64,000 nucleotides of DNA from Halobacteriovorax sp. JY17 (GCF_002753895.1 NZ_NJER01000001.1:310001-374000), one strand, 5' to 3'. Shown: positions 51,905 to 61,162, numbered from the stretch's first letter. The notes: generated by a model not told the origin, from the sequence alone. Program-made: numbers and translations.

Positions 51905-52651
51905 ATGATGAATTTTAATTTTGAAAATAAAGTTGTAATTGTAACAGGTGGAACAAGAGGGATTGGTAAAGGAGTTACTACTACTTTCCTTGAACACGGT
52001 GCCAGTGTTATTGCTACTTATACATCTAATGATCAGGCTGCTAATGAGTTTAAAGAATCTCTAGGAGAGATGGCCAAGAGAATTGATCTTAGAAAGTTTG
52101 ATGTCTCTAAAGAAGATCAAGTTCAAGAATTCTATCACTATATTGATTCAGAGTATGAAAGGGTTGATATTCTCGTAAATAATTCTGGAATTAGAAAAGA
52201 CAATGTTCTCGCTCTTATGCCATCGGAAGACTGGGATAGCGTCATGGATGTAAATCTTAAGGGAACATTTCTAATGACCAAGGCTGCAGTTCCTTTGATG
52301 ATGAAAAACCGTTTTGGTAGAATTATAAATATGAGCTCTGTTGGAGGATCTCTCGGTTTATCTGGTCAGGCAAACTACGCAGCTTCAAAGGCGGGCCAGG
52401 TAGCTCTTTCTAAATCACTCTCTAAAGAAGTGGGAAAGAAAGGAATTACGATTAATAATATCTGCCCTGGATTTATTGAGACAGAATTAATTGCTGATCT
52501 TCCTGCCGATCAAGTGAAAGAGTACAAGAAACAAGTTCCTCTTAAGAGATTTGGAAAAGTTGAAGAAGTTGCAAATGCTGTACTCTTTCTAAGTAGTGAA
52601 TATGCTGGTTATATCACTGGAACTTCTCTTGAAATTACAGGTGGCCTCTAA
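51905..52651 (+). CDS. 3-oxoacyl-ACP reductase, FabG-like SDR
   Basis: 248 residues from the ATG at 51905 (AGGTGA upstream; the GTG at 51896 lies in that site). TGGTRGIGKG binds NADPH; NNSGI, the Ser in NMSSVGG and Tyr-x3-Lys in ANYAASKAG form the catalytic set; ITGTSLEITGG is the typical FabG end. Reduces 3-ketoacyl thioesters. Second in the FAD-FabG-FabZ-FabI operon, coupled to the next gene by TAATG. Confidence 0.9.
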   Translation: MMNFNFENKVVIVTGGTRGIGKGVTTTFLEHGASVIATYTSNDQAANEFKESLGEMAKRIDLRKFDVSKEDQVQEFYHYIDSEYERVDILVNNSGIRKDNVLALMPSEDWDSVMDVNLKGTFLMTKAAVPLMMKNRFGRIINMSSVGGSLGLSGQANYAASKAGQVALSKSLSKEVGKKGITINNICPGFIETELIADLPADQVKEYKKQVPLKRFGKVEEVANAVLFLSSEYAGYITGTSLEITGGL

Positions 52652-53073
52652 TGTTAAAATTTTCAAATGAAGTCTTAGAGTTATTGCCACAGAAACCCCC
52701 ATTTCTCTTTGTTGATAAAGTTATGGAAAGGGGAGAAGGAACTATAAAAACTTCTTTAACTCTAACGGGAGAGGAAGATTTCTTTAAAGGTCACTTTCCT
52801 GGAAATCCCATTATGCCGGGAGTTTTATTACAAGAAGCCTCCTTTCAGTCGGGAGCACTTCTCATGGCAACAATGTCTGGTAAAGGTCTCGGGGTTGTAA
52901 CTAAAGTTTCAAACGCTAAGTTTAAGAACTTTGTGAAACCAGGTGATGAATTAATAATGGAAGTAACTCTTATTGATCAAGTGTCAAATGCCTATTACAT
53001 GAAAGGTCGCTCAAGTGTTAATGGCAAAGTTGTAATGGCCATTGAGTTTAGCTGCGCTTTAATAGAGGAATAG
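52651..53073 (+). CDS. 3-hydroxyacyl-ACP dehydratase, FabZ-like hotdog protein
   Basis: 140 residues. LLPQKPPFLFVDKV opens the domain; the active site GHFPGNPIMPGVLLQEASFQSG carries the catalytic His and Glu of FabZ (FabA has Asp). Length and order fit FabZ. It dehydrates 3-hydroxyacyl thioesters. Its ATG overlaps the FabG stop and its stop abuts the next start. Likely a pathway-specific copy, since it is not beside lpxA/lpxD as the housekeeping fabZ commonly is. Confidence 0.9.
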   Translation: MLKFSNEVLELLPQKPPFLFVDKVMERGEGTIKTSLTLTGEEDFFKGHFPGNPIMPGVLLQEASFQSGALLMATMSGKGLGVVTKVSNAKFKNFVKPGDELIMEVTLIDQVSNAYYMKGRSSVNGKVVMAIEFSCALIEE

Positions 53074-53075
53074 TG

Positions 53076-53870
53076 ATGAATTTTGGTTTTAAAGATAAGA
53101 CATATGTTATTTCTGGAGTGGCCAATAAGAAGAGTGTTGCCTACTTTAGTGCTAAGATTCTTAGTGATGAGGGAGCGAAGCTCATTTTAACTGTACAGTC
53201 AGAAGAGCATAAAGAAAAAGTGAAGAAACTCTTTCCTGAGTCTCAAATCCTTATTCTTGATGTTGAAAACGCTGCGGCTATTTTAGAGTTTGGAAAGAAA
53301 ATTGAAGAGCTAGGTGTGAAAATTCATGGCTTCTTACACTCTATTGCTTTTGCAAATTATTCTGAGGGGATTAAACCTTTCCATGAAACAAAACTTGAGG
53401 ACTATCTTCAGGCCACAAATATTTCTTCTTTTTCACTTGTGAGTCTATCTAATGCTCTAAAGACTTCTTTTGATAATAACGCTTCTATTGTAACAATTTC
53501 TATTTCTGATACGAGAGCGACTAGCTACGGCTATATGGGGCCGATTAAGGCAACTCTTGATGCAACAGTGGCCTATCTTGCAAAATCATTAAGTTTAGAT
53601 TCTAGAGTTCGCTGTAACGCTGTTTGCGCTGGGCCTTTGAAGACTTCAGCATCTGCGGGAATCCCTGGTTATATCAACAATTATCTCTTTGCTGAAAAGC
53701 TCACTCTTAGAAGAGAGAATTTAAAAACACTTGAGGTGGCCAATACGATAGCATTTCTCTTAAGTGAGCTCTCTAGTGGTATTAATGCGACAGGGATTAA
53801 GGTCGATGCAGGAATGAGCTGTAATCACTTTGATAATGATGTGGTGAGTATCGTAGCCAATAACTTATAA
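53076..53870 (+). CDS. Enoyl-ACP reductase, FabI-like
   Basis: 264 residues from the ATG at 53076 (AGAGGA upstream; GTG 53073 is the alternative). SGVANKKSVAY (FabI N-terminal loop), LHSIAFAN, and the Tyr-x6-Lys pair in SYGYMGPIKAT (equivalent to E. coli Tyr156/Lys163) identify FabI. The C-terminal part VAGAGP-like CAGPLKTSASAGIPGY and the end VDAGMSC fit. It reduces trans-2-enoyl thioesters with NAD(P)H. Probably a second copy for a special acyl chain, as no FabF/H or ACP gene is close. A strong bidirectional terminator follows. Confidence 0.87.
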   Translation: MNFGFKDKTYVISGVANKKSVAYFSAKILSDEGAKLILTVQSEEHKEKVKKLFPESQILILDVENAAAILEFGKKIEELGVKIHGFLHSIAFANYSEGIKPFHETKLEDYLQATNISSFSLVSLSNALKTSFDNNASIVTISISDTRATSYGYMGPIKATLDATVAYLAKSLSLDSRVRCNAVCAGPLKTSASAGIPGYINNYLFAEKLTLRRENLKTLEVANTIAFLLSELSSGINATGIKVDAGMSCNHFDNDVVSIVANNL

Positions 53871-53873
53871 AAG

Positions 53874-53896
53874 CTCGCCCTCTTTTAGAGGGCGAG
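53874..53896. terminator. Bidirectional hairpin terminator
   Basis: CTCGCCCTC (53874-53882) pairs perfectly with GAGGGCGAG (53888-53896) around TTTTA, between two convergent genes. The minus strand reads CTTTTAT after the stem, the plus strand a weaker T-rich stretch. Confidence 0.8.
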
Positions 53897-53903
53897 AGAA
53901 TTC

Positions 53904-54635
53904 TTATTTAAAATATTTTTCTAAATCATCACTTCCACCAATTCTCTTTCCATCGATGAAAATTTGAGGAACTGTTCCCGCTCCTGTTAGTGCTGCAAGA
54001 GAAACACTCGTAGCATCTCTTCCAAGAACAACTTCTTCAAAATCTAGCTCTTTACTAGCAAGCAGCTCTTTTGCTTTCTTACAAAAAGGACAACCTGGCT
54101 TTGAGATTACTGTGATTGCCTTTGGAAGTTCAGCATTTTTATTAATATAATTGAGCATTGTATCTGCATCACTTACTTCAAAGGGATCTCCTGGCTTTTC
54201 TGGTTCAATGAACATCTTCTCAATGACACCATTATTTACTAGCATTGAGTATCTCCATGACCTCTTACCAAATCCTAAATCAGTCTTATCTACTAAAAGA
54301 CCCATCTTTTCTGTAAATTCTCCGTTACCATCGGCGAGTAGAGTCACTTTGTCAGCTTCTTGGCTTTCGCCCCAAGACTTCATCACAAAGGCATCATTTA
54401 CTGAAAGGCAAATAATTTCGTCAACGCCTTCTTTTGCAAATGTCTTTGCAAGTTGATTATATCTTGGAAGGTGAGTAGACGAGCAAGTTGGGGTAAAGGC
54501 CCCTGGTAGAGAAAAGAGGACAACTTTTCTATTGCTGAATAATTTTTCTGAATCTACATTCACTAATCCATTTTCATTTATGATTTTGAGTGCTGTATTT
54601 GGAACTTTTTGTCCCTCTCTGTTTTCAAAACTCAT
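53904..54635 (-). CDS. Hybrid peroxiredoxin-glutaredoxin (Prx5 type)
   Basis: 243 residues. Residues 1-165 are a Prx5 peroxiredoxin with PGAFTPTCSSTHLP (peroxidatic Cys51) and GFGKRSWRYSMLV. Residues 170-243 are a glutaredoxin: KPGCPFCKKA (Cys182, Cys185), GTVPQIFIDGKRIGGSDDL. Such fusions reduce peroxides with glutathione. A strong AGGAGG precedes the ATG. An OxyR-like site and a TATAAT box stand 64-103 bases upstream, so peroxide induction is likely. Confidence 0.94.
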   Translation of the reverse strand: MSFENREGQKVPNTALKIINENGLVNVDSEKLFSNRKVVLFSLPGAFTPTCSSTHLPRYNQLAKTFAKEGVDEIICLSVNDAFVMKSWGESQEADKVTLLADGNGEFTEKMGLLVDKTDLGFGKRSWRYSMLVNNGVIEKMFIEPEKPGDPFEVSDADTMLNYINKNAELPKAITVISKPGCPFCKKAKELLASKELDFEEVVLGRDATSVSLAALTGAGTVPQIFIDGKRIGGSDDLEKYFK

Positions 54636-54705
54636 TTTACGCCTCCTATAGTTTGCGTTTGTTTCTATTAATAGATTACAAGAATTGGCAGTATAGTTAA
54701 AATCA

Positions 54706-54738
54706 ATTATATCTAACTCGCGATAGCAGTGGTCTATC
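54706..54738 (-). promoter_or_regulatory. Promoter with OxyR-like operator before the peroxiredoxin gene
   Basis: GATAG-N7-CTATC (54722-54738) is a perfect half of the OxyR four-part consensus (ATAG-N7-CTAT). A perfect TATAAT on the minus strand (54711-54706) follows 10 bases later; the -35 region is poor and falls in the operator, as expected for an activator-dependent promoter. The rest of the 317-base spacer 54636-54952 is AT-rich and must also hold the promoter of the divergent gene at 54953. Confidence 0.55.
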
Positions 54739-54952
54739 AGGCAACCTATTGATTTTACTATTTTAATAATAACAGAGAAGACGCTAAATAGGTTAAAATG
54801 TGGGAATTTTCAATTATAAGAATCATATTGTTTAAGTCAACAATTGAGGTGTCCGAATAGTCTATGTTAGAATTCCAAAATTGCTGATTATTATACTGCA
54901 CGTTTAATCACTAATCATCAGTCTCCACGAATTCTTTAGTAAGGTAGTTGAG

Positions 54953-57070
54953 ATGAAATTAGTGCAGTACATTCTTATCAGTGTCATTTTATATCTTTCG
55001 ACTAAGGTCTTAGCGGCAGAGAAGTTTGATCACTTTGAAATTGTCGACGAACAAAAACTTCATTCTCTCTACGGTGATGTCTCAGTGGGACTAAAGAGTG
55101 CTAATTATGAACTTGCCAACGATAATGCTCTCTATCGCAGTATTCTAAATGAATTGGGTACAACTTATGACAGCATTGGACAGAGGCAGGCCGCCAATGT
55201 TCTACATAATCAAAATACAACAGTCTTTGGAGGTCTCAATAATATTGGGATTAAGTATACCAAAGACTTCTTAGATTTCTCTATTATAGCTGGTCGTACT
55301 GTTGCTCCCGATCTCTTTAGCGATGATAAGTGGATTGTCTCAGATGAATTTACCATTGATATTAATGCTTCGAAGTTACTCTCAAATCTTAAAGATCAAG
55401 GAGTAGTTGATTTCTCTGAAAAGCAGTATGGCGCTTTTGCAGGAGTAAGTTTTAGAAGAACTTTTAGATCCGTACACTTTGCGAATAGCTATATGGAAGG
55501 TTTAACTCTTCACTTTGATAAGTTATTTTTGGCCTTTACTAAATTTATGAATAAAGATTACCTCAATCTAGGAGAGTATGAGTTCTTACAAAAAGAAGAC
55601 TCTCTATCCTTGAAGGCGGGGGCGATTGCCGGAGCACCTATCTATGGGCCAATCTTTGGGAGCGCTGGCGTACTTGCTAGTTATGAAAGCTTATCGAGAG
55701 TTGATATTCAATCAGTGCATGAACAAGAGAAGTCTAGTGAGAATGAAAAACTAAGAATCACAATGGAGAAAGTAAAATCTGCAAGTGTTGGAGTTTCGGC
55801 AAGCATTAGTGTTGAGTTTTTAAAACTCCTACAGATGACTCTCTTAAAGTACGATTTCAATTATAAATTAGAGGATGCTCAAAAGACATACCTCACTTTC
55901 TATGATCAGGATTTTGAAAAATTAAAGAAAGACTCATACTACTCTCAACAAGTTGAGAGGATTCTAAAAGGGCAGAAGTCAGATCTCTATGCTCTTAGAA
56001 ATAATGTGGTCTCTCTTGAACAAAGAAAAACTGAACAGAAAGAATCAAAGTATAGTTTACTCTTTTGGGGTGGGCAAAAAGAAGCGAGTACACAGCAAAT
56101 TGAAATTGTAAAAGATGGAGTCGTTCATAGATTCTTTAAGCACTACTATGAAAAGATTAAGTATAAGCAAAATATTTTTTCAAGGCTTGTTGCTGTTCTT
56201 GTTAAATCTCTTTTAAAACTAGATTCAATTATTAATAAAGATAGTAGTGATTCGAAGAAGGTTATCGTCGAGTATTCGGCTGACGAGAACCTAATTGATG
56301 CTAAGAAAGATATTAACATGAAAGAAGAGGAAACTGTCTCCATTGGTTTTTCTCATTATTTCTTTACAGCAAATACTCGTGGAGTCACGAAGAGGGGACA
56401 TAAGAAAACTGCCCTTGAAACCTTGAACAATTACTCTGGTGTCGACCCTCTTGCTATTAAACTCTTTGAGAGAGATCAACTTATTGGTCCAGTAAAAATT
56501 AACGGTGAATATAAAATAAATAGAGATGGTCTCTATCACTTACTCGGTTTTAGCCAGGCCGAGATGAAGTCTCGTTATGAAGCAATGTGTGGTGGAAAGA
56601 GTAAAGGTATATTTAAATGGTTTAGAAACCTATTTAATAATTGCCTCCATAAAATGAATTCATCTTCTAAGAAGTTTTATGCAGAATGGGCCTATAATGA
56701 CTTTAGTGCAGGAATATATACATACTGTGATAGTAGAACCAAGAAATATAGTTGGTTTAAAAGAAGCCGCAAGAGACGTAAGTGTATGGAGGAATATTCA
56801 AAAAGGAATGTTCCTCAAAATATTGCAGAAGTACCACTTTGGAGATTAAAAGATATAATTCAGACTATTTATCTAGAACATAAGAATAAGACTCAAATCC
56901 TTTCTTTCTTCGGTTACGACAATGTTTTCTACTATGGAAATTTTCAGGCCCATACTTCTGAGGGACAGTCATTTATTAGCTACTTCAACGAAGGACGCTT
57001 TGATGGCCTAGGAGTAGTTGATAACTTTCGTAGAGAAAACAATCTAAGAAGCCCTGCATCTTTAGATTAA
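54953..57070 (+). CDS. Large secreted protein of unknown function
   Basis: 705 residues with a signal peptide (MKLVQYILISVILYLSTKVLA-A). The first 330 residues alternate strands and glycine-rich turns (VFGGLNNIGIKYTKDFLDFSIIAGR, LSLKAGAIAGAPIYGPIFGSAGVLASYES), suggesting a barrel-like or lipid-binding fold; the rest is basic and helical (FKWFRNLFNNC, KYSWFKRSRKRRKC). The last 120 residues include DNVFYYGNFQAHTSEGQSF, similar in layout to DNIYIYGKITGF near the end of the 1027-residue protein at 24746. Four Cys occur, all in the last quarter. AAGG precedes the ATG. No family recognised. Confidence 0.72.
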   Translation: MKLVQYILISVILYLSTKVLAAEKFDHFEIVDEQKLHSLYGDVSVGLKSANYELANDNALYRSILNELGTTYDSIGQRQAANVLHNQNTTVFGGLNNIGIKYTKDFLDFSIIAGRTVAPDLFSDDKWIVSDEFTIDINASKLLSNLKDQGVVDFSEKQYGAFAGVSFRRTFRSVHFANSYMEGLTLHFDKLFLAFTKFMNKDYLNLGEYEFLQKEDSLSLKAGAIAGAPIYGPIFGSAGVLASYESLSRVDIQSVHEQEKSSENEKLRITMEKVKSASVGVSASISVEFLKLLQMTLLKYDFNYKLEDAQKTYLTFYDQDFEKLKKDSYYSQQVERILKGQKSDLYALRNNVVSLEQRKTEQKESKYSLLFWGGQKEASTQQIEIVKDGVVHRFFKHYYEKIKYKQNIFSRLVAVLVKSLLKLDSIINKDSSDSKKVIVEYSADENLIDAKKDINMKEEETVSIGFSHYFFTANTRGVTKRGHKKTALETLNNYSGVDPLAIKLFERDQLIGPVKINGEYKINRDGLYHLLGFSQAEMKSRYEAMCGGKSKGIFKWFRNLFNNCLHKMNSSSKKFYAEWAYNDFSAGIYTYCDSRTKKYSWFKRSRKRRKCMEEYSKRNVPQNIAEVPLWRLKDIIQTIYLEHKNKTQILSFFGYDNVFYYGNFQAHTSEGQSFISYFNEGRFDGLGVVDNFRRENNLRSPASLD

Positions 57071-57134
57071 ATTGAAGTTTCTACTCTAATATTCGTATTA
57101 TATTTCCCGAAAAGAGTTCTTTATAGGGAAGTTA

Positions 57135-58565
57135 ATGGCGCTGAGTTCAAAAATCATTTTAATTAGTAAGAAGTCTACCTTTTCAGACCTTGTCACTTTT
57201 GGTCTTCAGAGTAACTTTAACTTTGAAGTTGAGCTATTATCCTCTAAAGAGGAGTTCATTGACTCAATTGAGTCTAAGAATCAATACTCACTGATTGTAT
57301 GTGATGGATCAATTCCTATAGGAGAGAGCGAGGATATATTTACTTCATTTTGTGATAAGAGGTTAAATATTCCATACTTCGTTGTAGGAAGTTACGAATA
57401 TATCAATACTTTTAAGGGGCGTGGGCCAGAAGTCTTTCACCGAGATAATTGTTTAAAAGAAATTGATATTTCACTGAAGAAATACTTCATGGAGAATCCT
57501 CTCGTCACTCATGCTAATTACTGTCCAATAGATTTCTCAATTCTTGTTTCGTTTGAAGGTCTTAAATGTGATGTTTATATAAAACTTAGCAGTGGAAGGC
57601 ATCTGAAGATTTACCGCGAAAGTGATAATATTGAAGATGCAGATGTTTCAAAGTACGAAAGAAAGGGAGTTACAAAACTCTTTTTAAAAAAGAAGACAGC
57701 TCATTGGATTTTAAAGCAAATGAATTTGAATTTTAAGAAAGTCTTGGAGGCCCTTGAAAAAGGTGAAAAGGTTGAGCTTGAAAAAATAGAGGAAGCCGAA
57801 GTTGAAGAAGAGAAAGAAAATGCCCCTAAAGAGCAAAGCTTTGCTGAACTTCTTGCCGAAATAAAGAATGAGAAAGAGGCTAAGAAGGAAAAGAAAATTC
57901 AAGAAAGTGTAGATGGAGCTTTCAAATTAAGCGATGATTTTAAAAAAGATATAGATAAAAAAATAAGTAAAGCCGTTAAGGTCATGTCAAATTCTAGTAA
58001 TTTAAAGAAGCTCTTTAATAAACTAAGCGTTGATCGTAATCCAGATCAATATATAAAAATTCATATTAATCTTCTCTGTAAAATTACTTGCGCCATTGCT
58101 GATGTGATGGAGTGGAATCATGAATCAACATTAGAGAAACTGATTTATGTGAGTTACATGCATGATATAACAATGGTCGATATGCCTCATGTGGCAAGAA
58201 TTGAAAATCTAGAGGCCTTCGAAGAAATTAAAGAGACGCTATCTGAAAATGAACAAAAAATGTACCTCAATCATCCTCAGATTATTGCTGACATGGTTTT
58301 AGATACAGATGATTATCCTGTGGATGCTGAGAAAATAATACTTCAACATCATGAGCTTCCTGATCAAAAAGGCTTTCCTTTAAAAATTCAAACGACTAGA
58401 TTTATACCTCTCGCTGCACTTTTTATTATTGCTCATGATTTGGTAGATTATATAATTGATAATCCTGAATGGACTCTAGAAGACTATCTTCCAATCTGCA
58501 AAGAAAAGTTTAAAGGGCCAGGGTTTACCAAAATTATCCGAAAGTTGCCTGAACTTAAGGCCTAA
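57135..58565 (+). CDS. Degenerate receiver plus HD-GYP-like domain protein
   Basis: 476 residues. Residues 1-120 resemble a response-regulator receiver (KIILISKKSTFSDLV; SLIVCDGSI in place of the phospho-Asp strand), followed by an unknown domain (125-200) and a charged coiled coil (205-265, KVELEKIEEAEVEEEKENAP). Residues 290-470 form an HD domain with YMHDI (HD pair) and HHELPDQKGFP, close to HHExxDGxGYP of HD-GYP c-di-GMP phosphodiesterases. The altered motif makes the enzyme activity uncertain. AGGGAAG precedes the ATG. It overlaps oleD's end by 11 bases. Confidence 0.75.
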   Translation: MALSSKIILISKKSTFSDLVTFGLQSNFNFEVELLSSKEEFIDSIESKNQYSLIVCDGSIPIGESEDIFTSFCDKRLNIPYFVVGSYEYINTFKGRGPEVFHRDNCLKEIDISLKKYFMENPLVTHANYCPIDFSILVSFEGLKCDVYIKLSSGRHLKIYRESDNIEDADVSKYERKGVTKLFLKKKTAHWILKQMNLNFKKVLEALEKGEKVELEKIEEAEVEEEKENAPKEQSFAELLAEIKNEKEAKKEKKIQESVDGAFKLSDDFKKDIDKKISKAVKVMSNSSNLKKLFNKLSVDRNPDQYIKIHINLLCKITCAIADVMEWNHESTLEKLIYVSYMHDITMVDMPHVARIENLEAFEEIKETLSENEQKMYLNHPQIIADMVLDTDDYPVDAEKIILQHHELPDQKGFPLKIQTTRFIPLAALFIIAHDLVDYIIDNPEWTLEDYLPICKEKFKGPGFTKIIRKLPELKA

Positions 58566-59532
58566 TCTTCTCTATGGCCTCTTCAATTGAAATGCTTGGA
58601 GAGTAGTTAAAGTCCGCCTGGGCCTTCTTATGAGAGAAGTAGTGACTCTTTCCTAGTTGGAGTGCTACAAATCTCGTCATCGGTGGATGAATATTCCAAA
58701 CCCTAAAAAGTTTTAAAAAGAATTCAATGATGGCCCCAATTCGATAGGCCGTATTTGTAGGGATTTTCTTCGTAATAGGAGACTGGCCATTGATTTGGAG
58801 AATTTGATTTATGAAATCCCAAAGTTTTACAGGTCTCTCTTGAGCAATGAAGTAAGAGGAGCCTGCAACTTTTGAGTTAACTGTTAATTTCTCAAAGGCC
58901 TGAATATGTGCTTTGGCAGCATTTTCGACGTAGATAATATCCACTAGATTTTCGCCGTCACCAACTATTTTAAGTTTATTCTTCTTGGAGGCCTCAATTA
59001 GACGCGGGATTATATTCTTATCTCTTGGTCCAAAAATTAAGTGAGGTCTTAGAGAGCAGGTTAGAAAGCTCTCAGAGTTTTGATCTAGAACATATTTTTC
59101 CGCGAGCATTTTAGATTTTGCATAAAGGCTAAGATATTTTTTAGGATAGTTTAAAGTTTCATCTTGGCCAAGGAGATCACCTTCTCCAAAAACAACACTT
59201 GGCGTAGAAGTGTAAATAAGTTTCTTAATACCTTTCTTCTTGCAGGCCTCAACTAAGTTCTTCGTTCCAATGGTATTTGTCTGGTAGAAGTCATCCCACT
59301 TCCCCCACATCGCCACTTTTCCTGCAACATGAAAGACCGCATCTATATCTTCTAGTGCATTTTCAATACTTTTAGGATTATTTAAATTACCTATTCGTGT
59401 GGTAATTTCTAATTGATCTAGGTCTCTATGGTGACTTCTAGAGAAGTTATAGACTCTATGACCAAGCTCTTTTAAGTCTCTGGCAATATAGAAGCCTAGA
59501 AAACCTCCAGCTCCTGTCACTAAGATATTCAC
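58555..59532 (-). CDS. oleD: OleD: NAD(P)H-dependent 2-alkyl-3-ketoacid reductase (SDR)
   Basis: 325 residues, GTG start overlapping the oleC stop (GTGA), with AAGGA eight bases upstream. TGAGGFLG binds the nucleotide; the catalytic Ser/Thr in STPSVVFGEG and Tyr-x3-Lys in LYAKSK follow; the extended SDR pattern (3-beta-HSD-like) is the OleD type. It reduces the 2-alkyl-3-ketoacid from OleA to the 3-hydroxy acid. Last gene of the ole operon. Confidence 0.88.
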   Translation of the reverse strand: MNILVTGAGGFLGFYIARDLKELGHRVYNFSRSHHRDLDQLEITTRIGNLNNPKSIENALEDIDAVFHVAGKVAMWGKWDDFYQTNTIGTKNLVEACKKKGIKKLIYTSTPSVVFGEGDLLGQDETLNYPKKYLSLYAKSKMLAEKYVLDQNSESFLTCSLRPHLIFGPRDKNIIPRLIEASKKNKLKIVGDGENLVDIIYVENAAKAHIQAFEKLTVNSKVAGSSYFIAQERPVKLWDFINQILQINGQSPITKKIPTNTAYRIGAIIEFFLKLFRVWNIHPPMTRFVALQLGKSHYFSHKKAQADFNYSPSISIEEAIEKIRP

Positions 59533-61160
59533 TCTAGTTTTCCTTCTTCTGCTAAGTCTCTAAGTTTTAGTCGATCGATTTTTATATTATGACGGACATC
59601 AACGGGGAATTCATTATGAAACCAAACCGTCTTTATATTCTTTGTGTGTTCGTGAAGACTCGCCATTTGTAGTAGATCATCTTTCATTTCTTTTGTTTTC
59701 TTGGCCGGGTTTTTAAGTTGAACAACAAGTTCCGGAGTTTGGAAAGCTTGTCCTTTGTAAACTCCAACAAGAGCTGATTTTTCAACTTCACTATGTTCAT
59801 TGAAAATTGCTTCGCAGGGAATAGTACTCATTAAAGCGTCTTGTGTTTGAACTCTATGAGTCTTTCTTCCACAAAACCATAAGTAGCCTTCATTATCAAT
59901 ATAGCCTAGGTCTCCAATTCTATGCCAGAACTCATCTCCGTCATAAATCTTTGCTTCAGCTGTTTTTATGGGCATTTCAAAGTAGCGCTTAGTTACTGTT
60001 TCTCCTTTGACTATGATTTCTCCAATTTCGCCACAAGGAAGAGTTGTCATCTCACTTGTTGTTTGGATCACATCATCAGTGATGGAGATAATTTTTATTT
60101 CCATAGAGGGAGCAGGTTTACCGACACAGGTCCCTAATCCTCTAGATGACTTATCAACAGTATTTTCTAAGAGATACTTTCCTGAAATATTTGCGACAGG
60201 TAGAGATTCTGTCGCTCCATAAGGAGTGTAAGTCGTTCCATTGGGGAGAACCTTAGAGAAATCTTGATGAATTTTCTTACTAACAGGAGCCCCAAACATG
60301 ACGAGATACTTCACACTAGGTAGTTGGATATTTCGTTGTACACAGTAGACGGCTACTTTATCCCAAATCGCAGGGGAGCCGGCCACAAAAGTCGCTTCAT
60401 TATCAAGGATTCCCTGAACGAGTTTTTCAGGAGAGGCCTGACCTGGTTTAGATGGGTCCATATCTGGAATACAGCTCGTCATTCCCATGGCGATCGTAAA
60501 GAGAGCGAAGAGAGGGAAGCCTGGTACATCAGTATCTTTTGAACTCAGAGAGAATATCTCCTGCAGTAGCTCTGTTTGTTTTGAGAAAATTCTATGAGTA
60601 TATTCTACTCCTTTAGGAACTCCTGTTCCGCCGGAAGTGAAGAGTATGGCCGCCAAGTCATTTTCATCAATTGTTGTATGGACTTCACTTGGAGGAAGTT
60701 TCTTAAGACTTTTTAACGACTTCATTGACCCCCATGTAAGAGATCCTGTTGTGATAAAGTGTTCGACAGTTTTAAATGCATCTCTTTTAAAGAGTCTTAG
60801 AAAATGAACGATTGGAACGGCAATAAGCGCTTTAGGTCTGACCTGTTTTATTGCTCTTAGTAAATTCTCTTTTCCCATTCCTGGGTCAATGAACACGGGG
60901 ACAATTCCAAGCGAGAAGAGGGCGAAGGTCACAGCGGGAAAGTCTAGCCCGGGTCTTATAAAAACAACGGCCTTGTCTCCACTCTTTAATCCCTTTGCTG
61001 TAAGTCCATTTGCAATAGATCTCGTTGTATCTAGGAGTTCTTTGAAAGTTCTACTCTCGTAGTTATAATTCCCATAAGAATTTCTGCCAAGAGGAACTTT
61101 TATCGCAATCTTTGAGGGATGTTCCTGTGCTCTCTTTATTAATAGATCTGCAATATTCAT
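59529..61160 (-). CDS. oleC: OleC: beta-lactone synthetase (acyl-AMP ligase family)
   Basis: 543 residues of the ANL superfamily. ATP loop LFTSGGTGVPKG, TPYGATE (aromatic-Gly-Ala-Thr-Glu), and GEFWHRIGDLGYIDNEGYLWFCGRK-like region (DEFWHRIGDLGYID). These match the AMP-ligase group, and within the ole operon the enzyme converts 2-alkyl-3-hydroxy acids to beta-lactones with ATP. It follows oleB by two bases. Confidence 0.9.
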   Translation of the reverse strand: MNIADLLIKRAQEHPSKIAIKVPLGRNSYGNYNYESRTFKELLDTTRSIANGLTAKGLKSGDKAVVFIRPGLDFPAVTFALFSLGIVPVFIDPGMGKENLLRAIKQVRPKALIAVPIVHFLRLFKRDAFKTVEHFITTGSLTWGSMKSLKSLKKLPPSEVHTTIDENDLAAILFTSGGTGVPKGVEYTHRIFSKQTELLQEIFSLSSKDTDVPGFPLFALFTIAMGMTSCIPDMDPSKPGQASPEKLVQGILDNEATFVAGSPAIWDKVAVYCVQRNIQLPSVKYLVMFGAPVSKKIHQDFSKVLPNGTTYTPYGATESLPVANISGKYLLENTVDKSSRGLGTCVGKPAPSMEIKIISITDDVIQTTSEMTTLPCGEIGEIIVKGETVTKRYFEMPIKTAEAKIYDGDEFWHRIGDLGYIDNEGYLWFCGRKTHRVQTQDALMSTIPCEAIFNEHSEVEKSALVGVYKGQAFQTPELVVQLKNPAKKTKEMKDDLLQMASLHEHTKNIKTVWFHNEFPVDVRHNIKIDRLKLRDLAEEGKLE

Positions 61161-61162
61161 AC

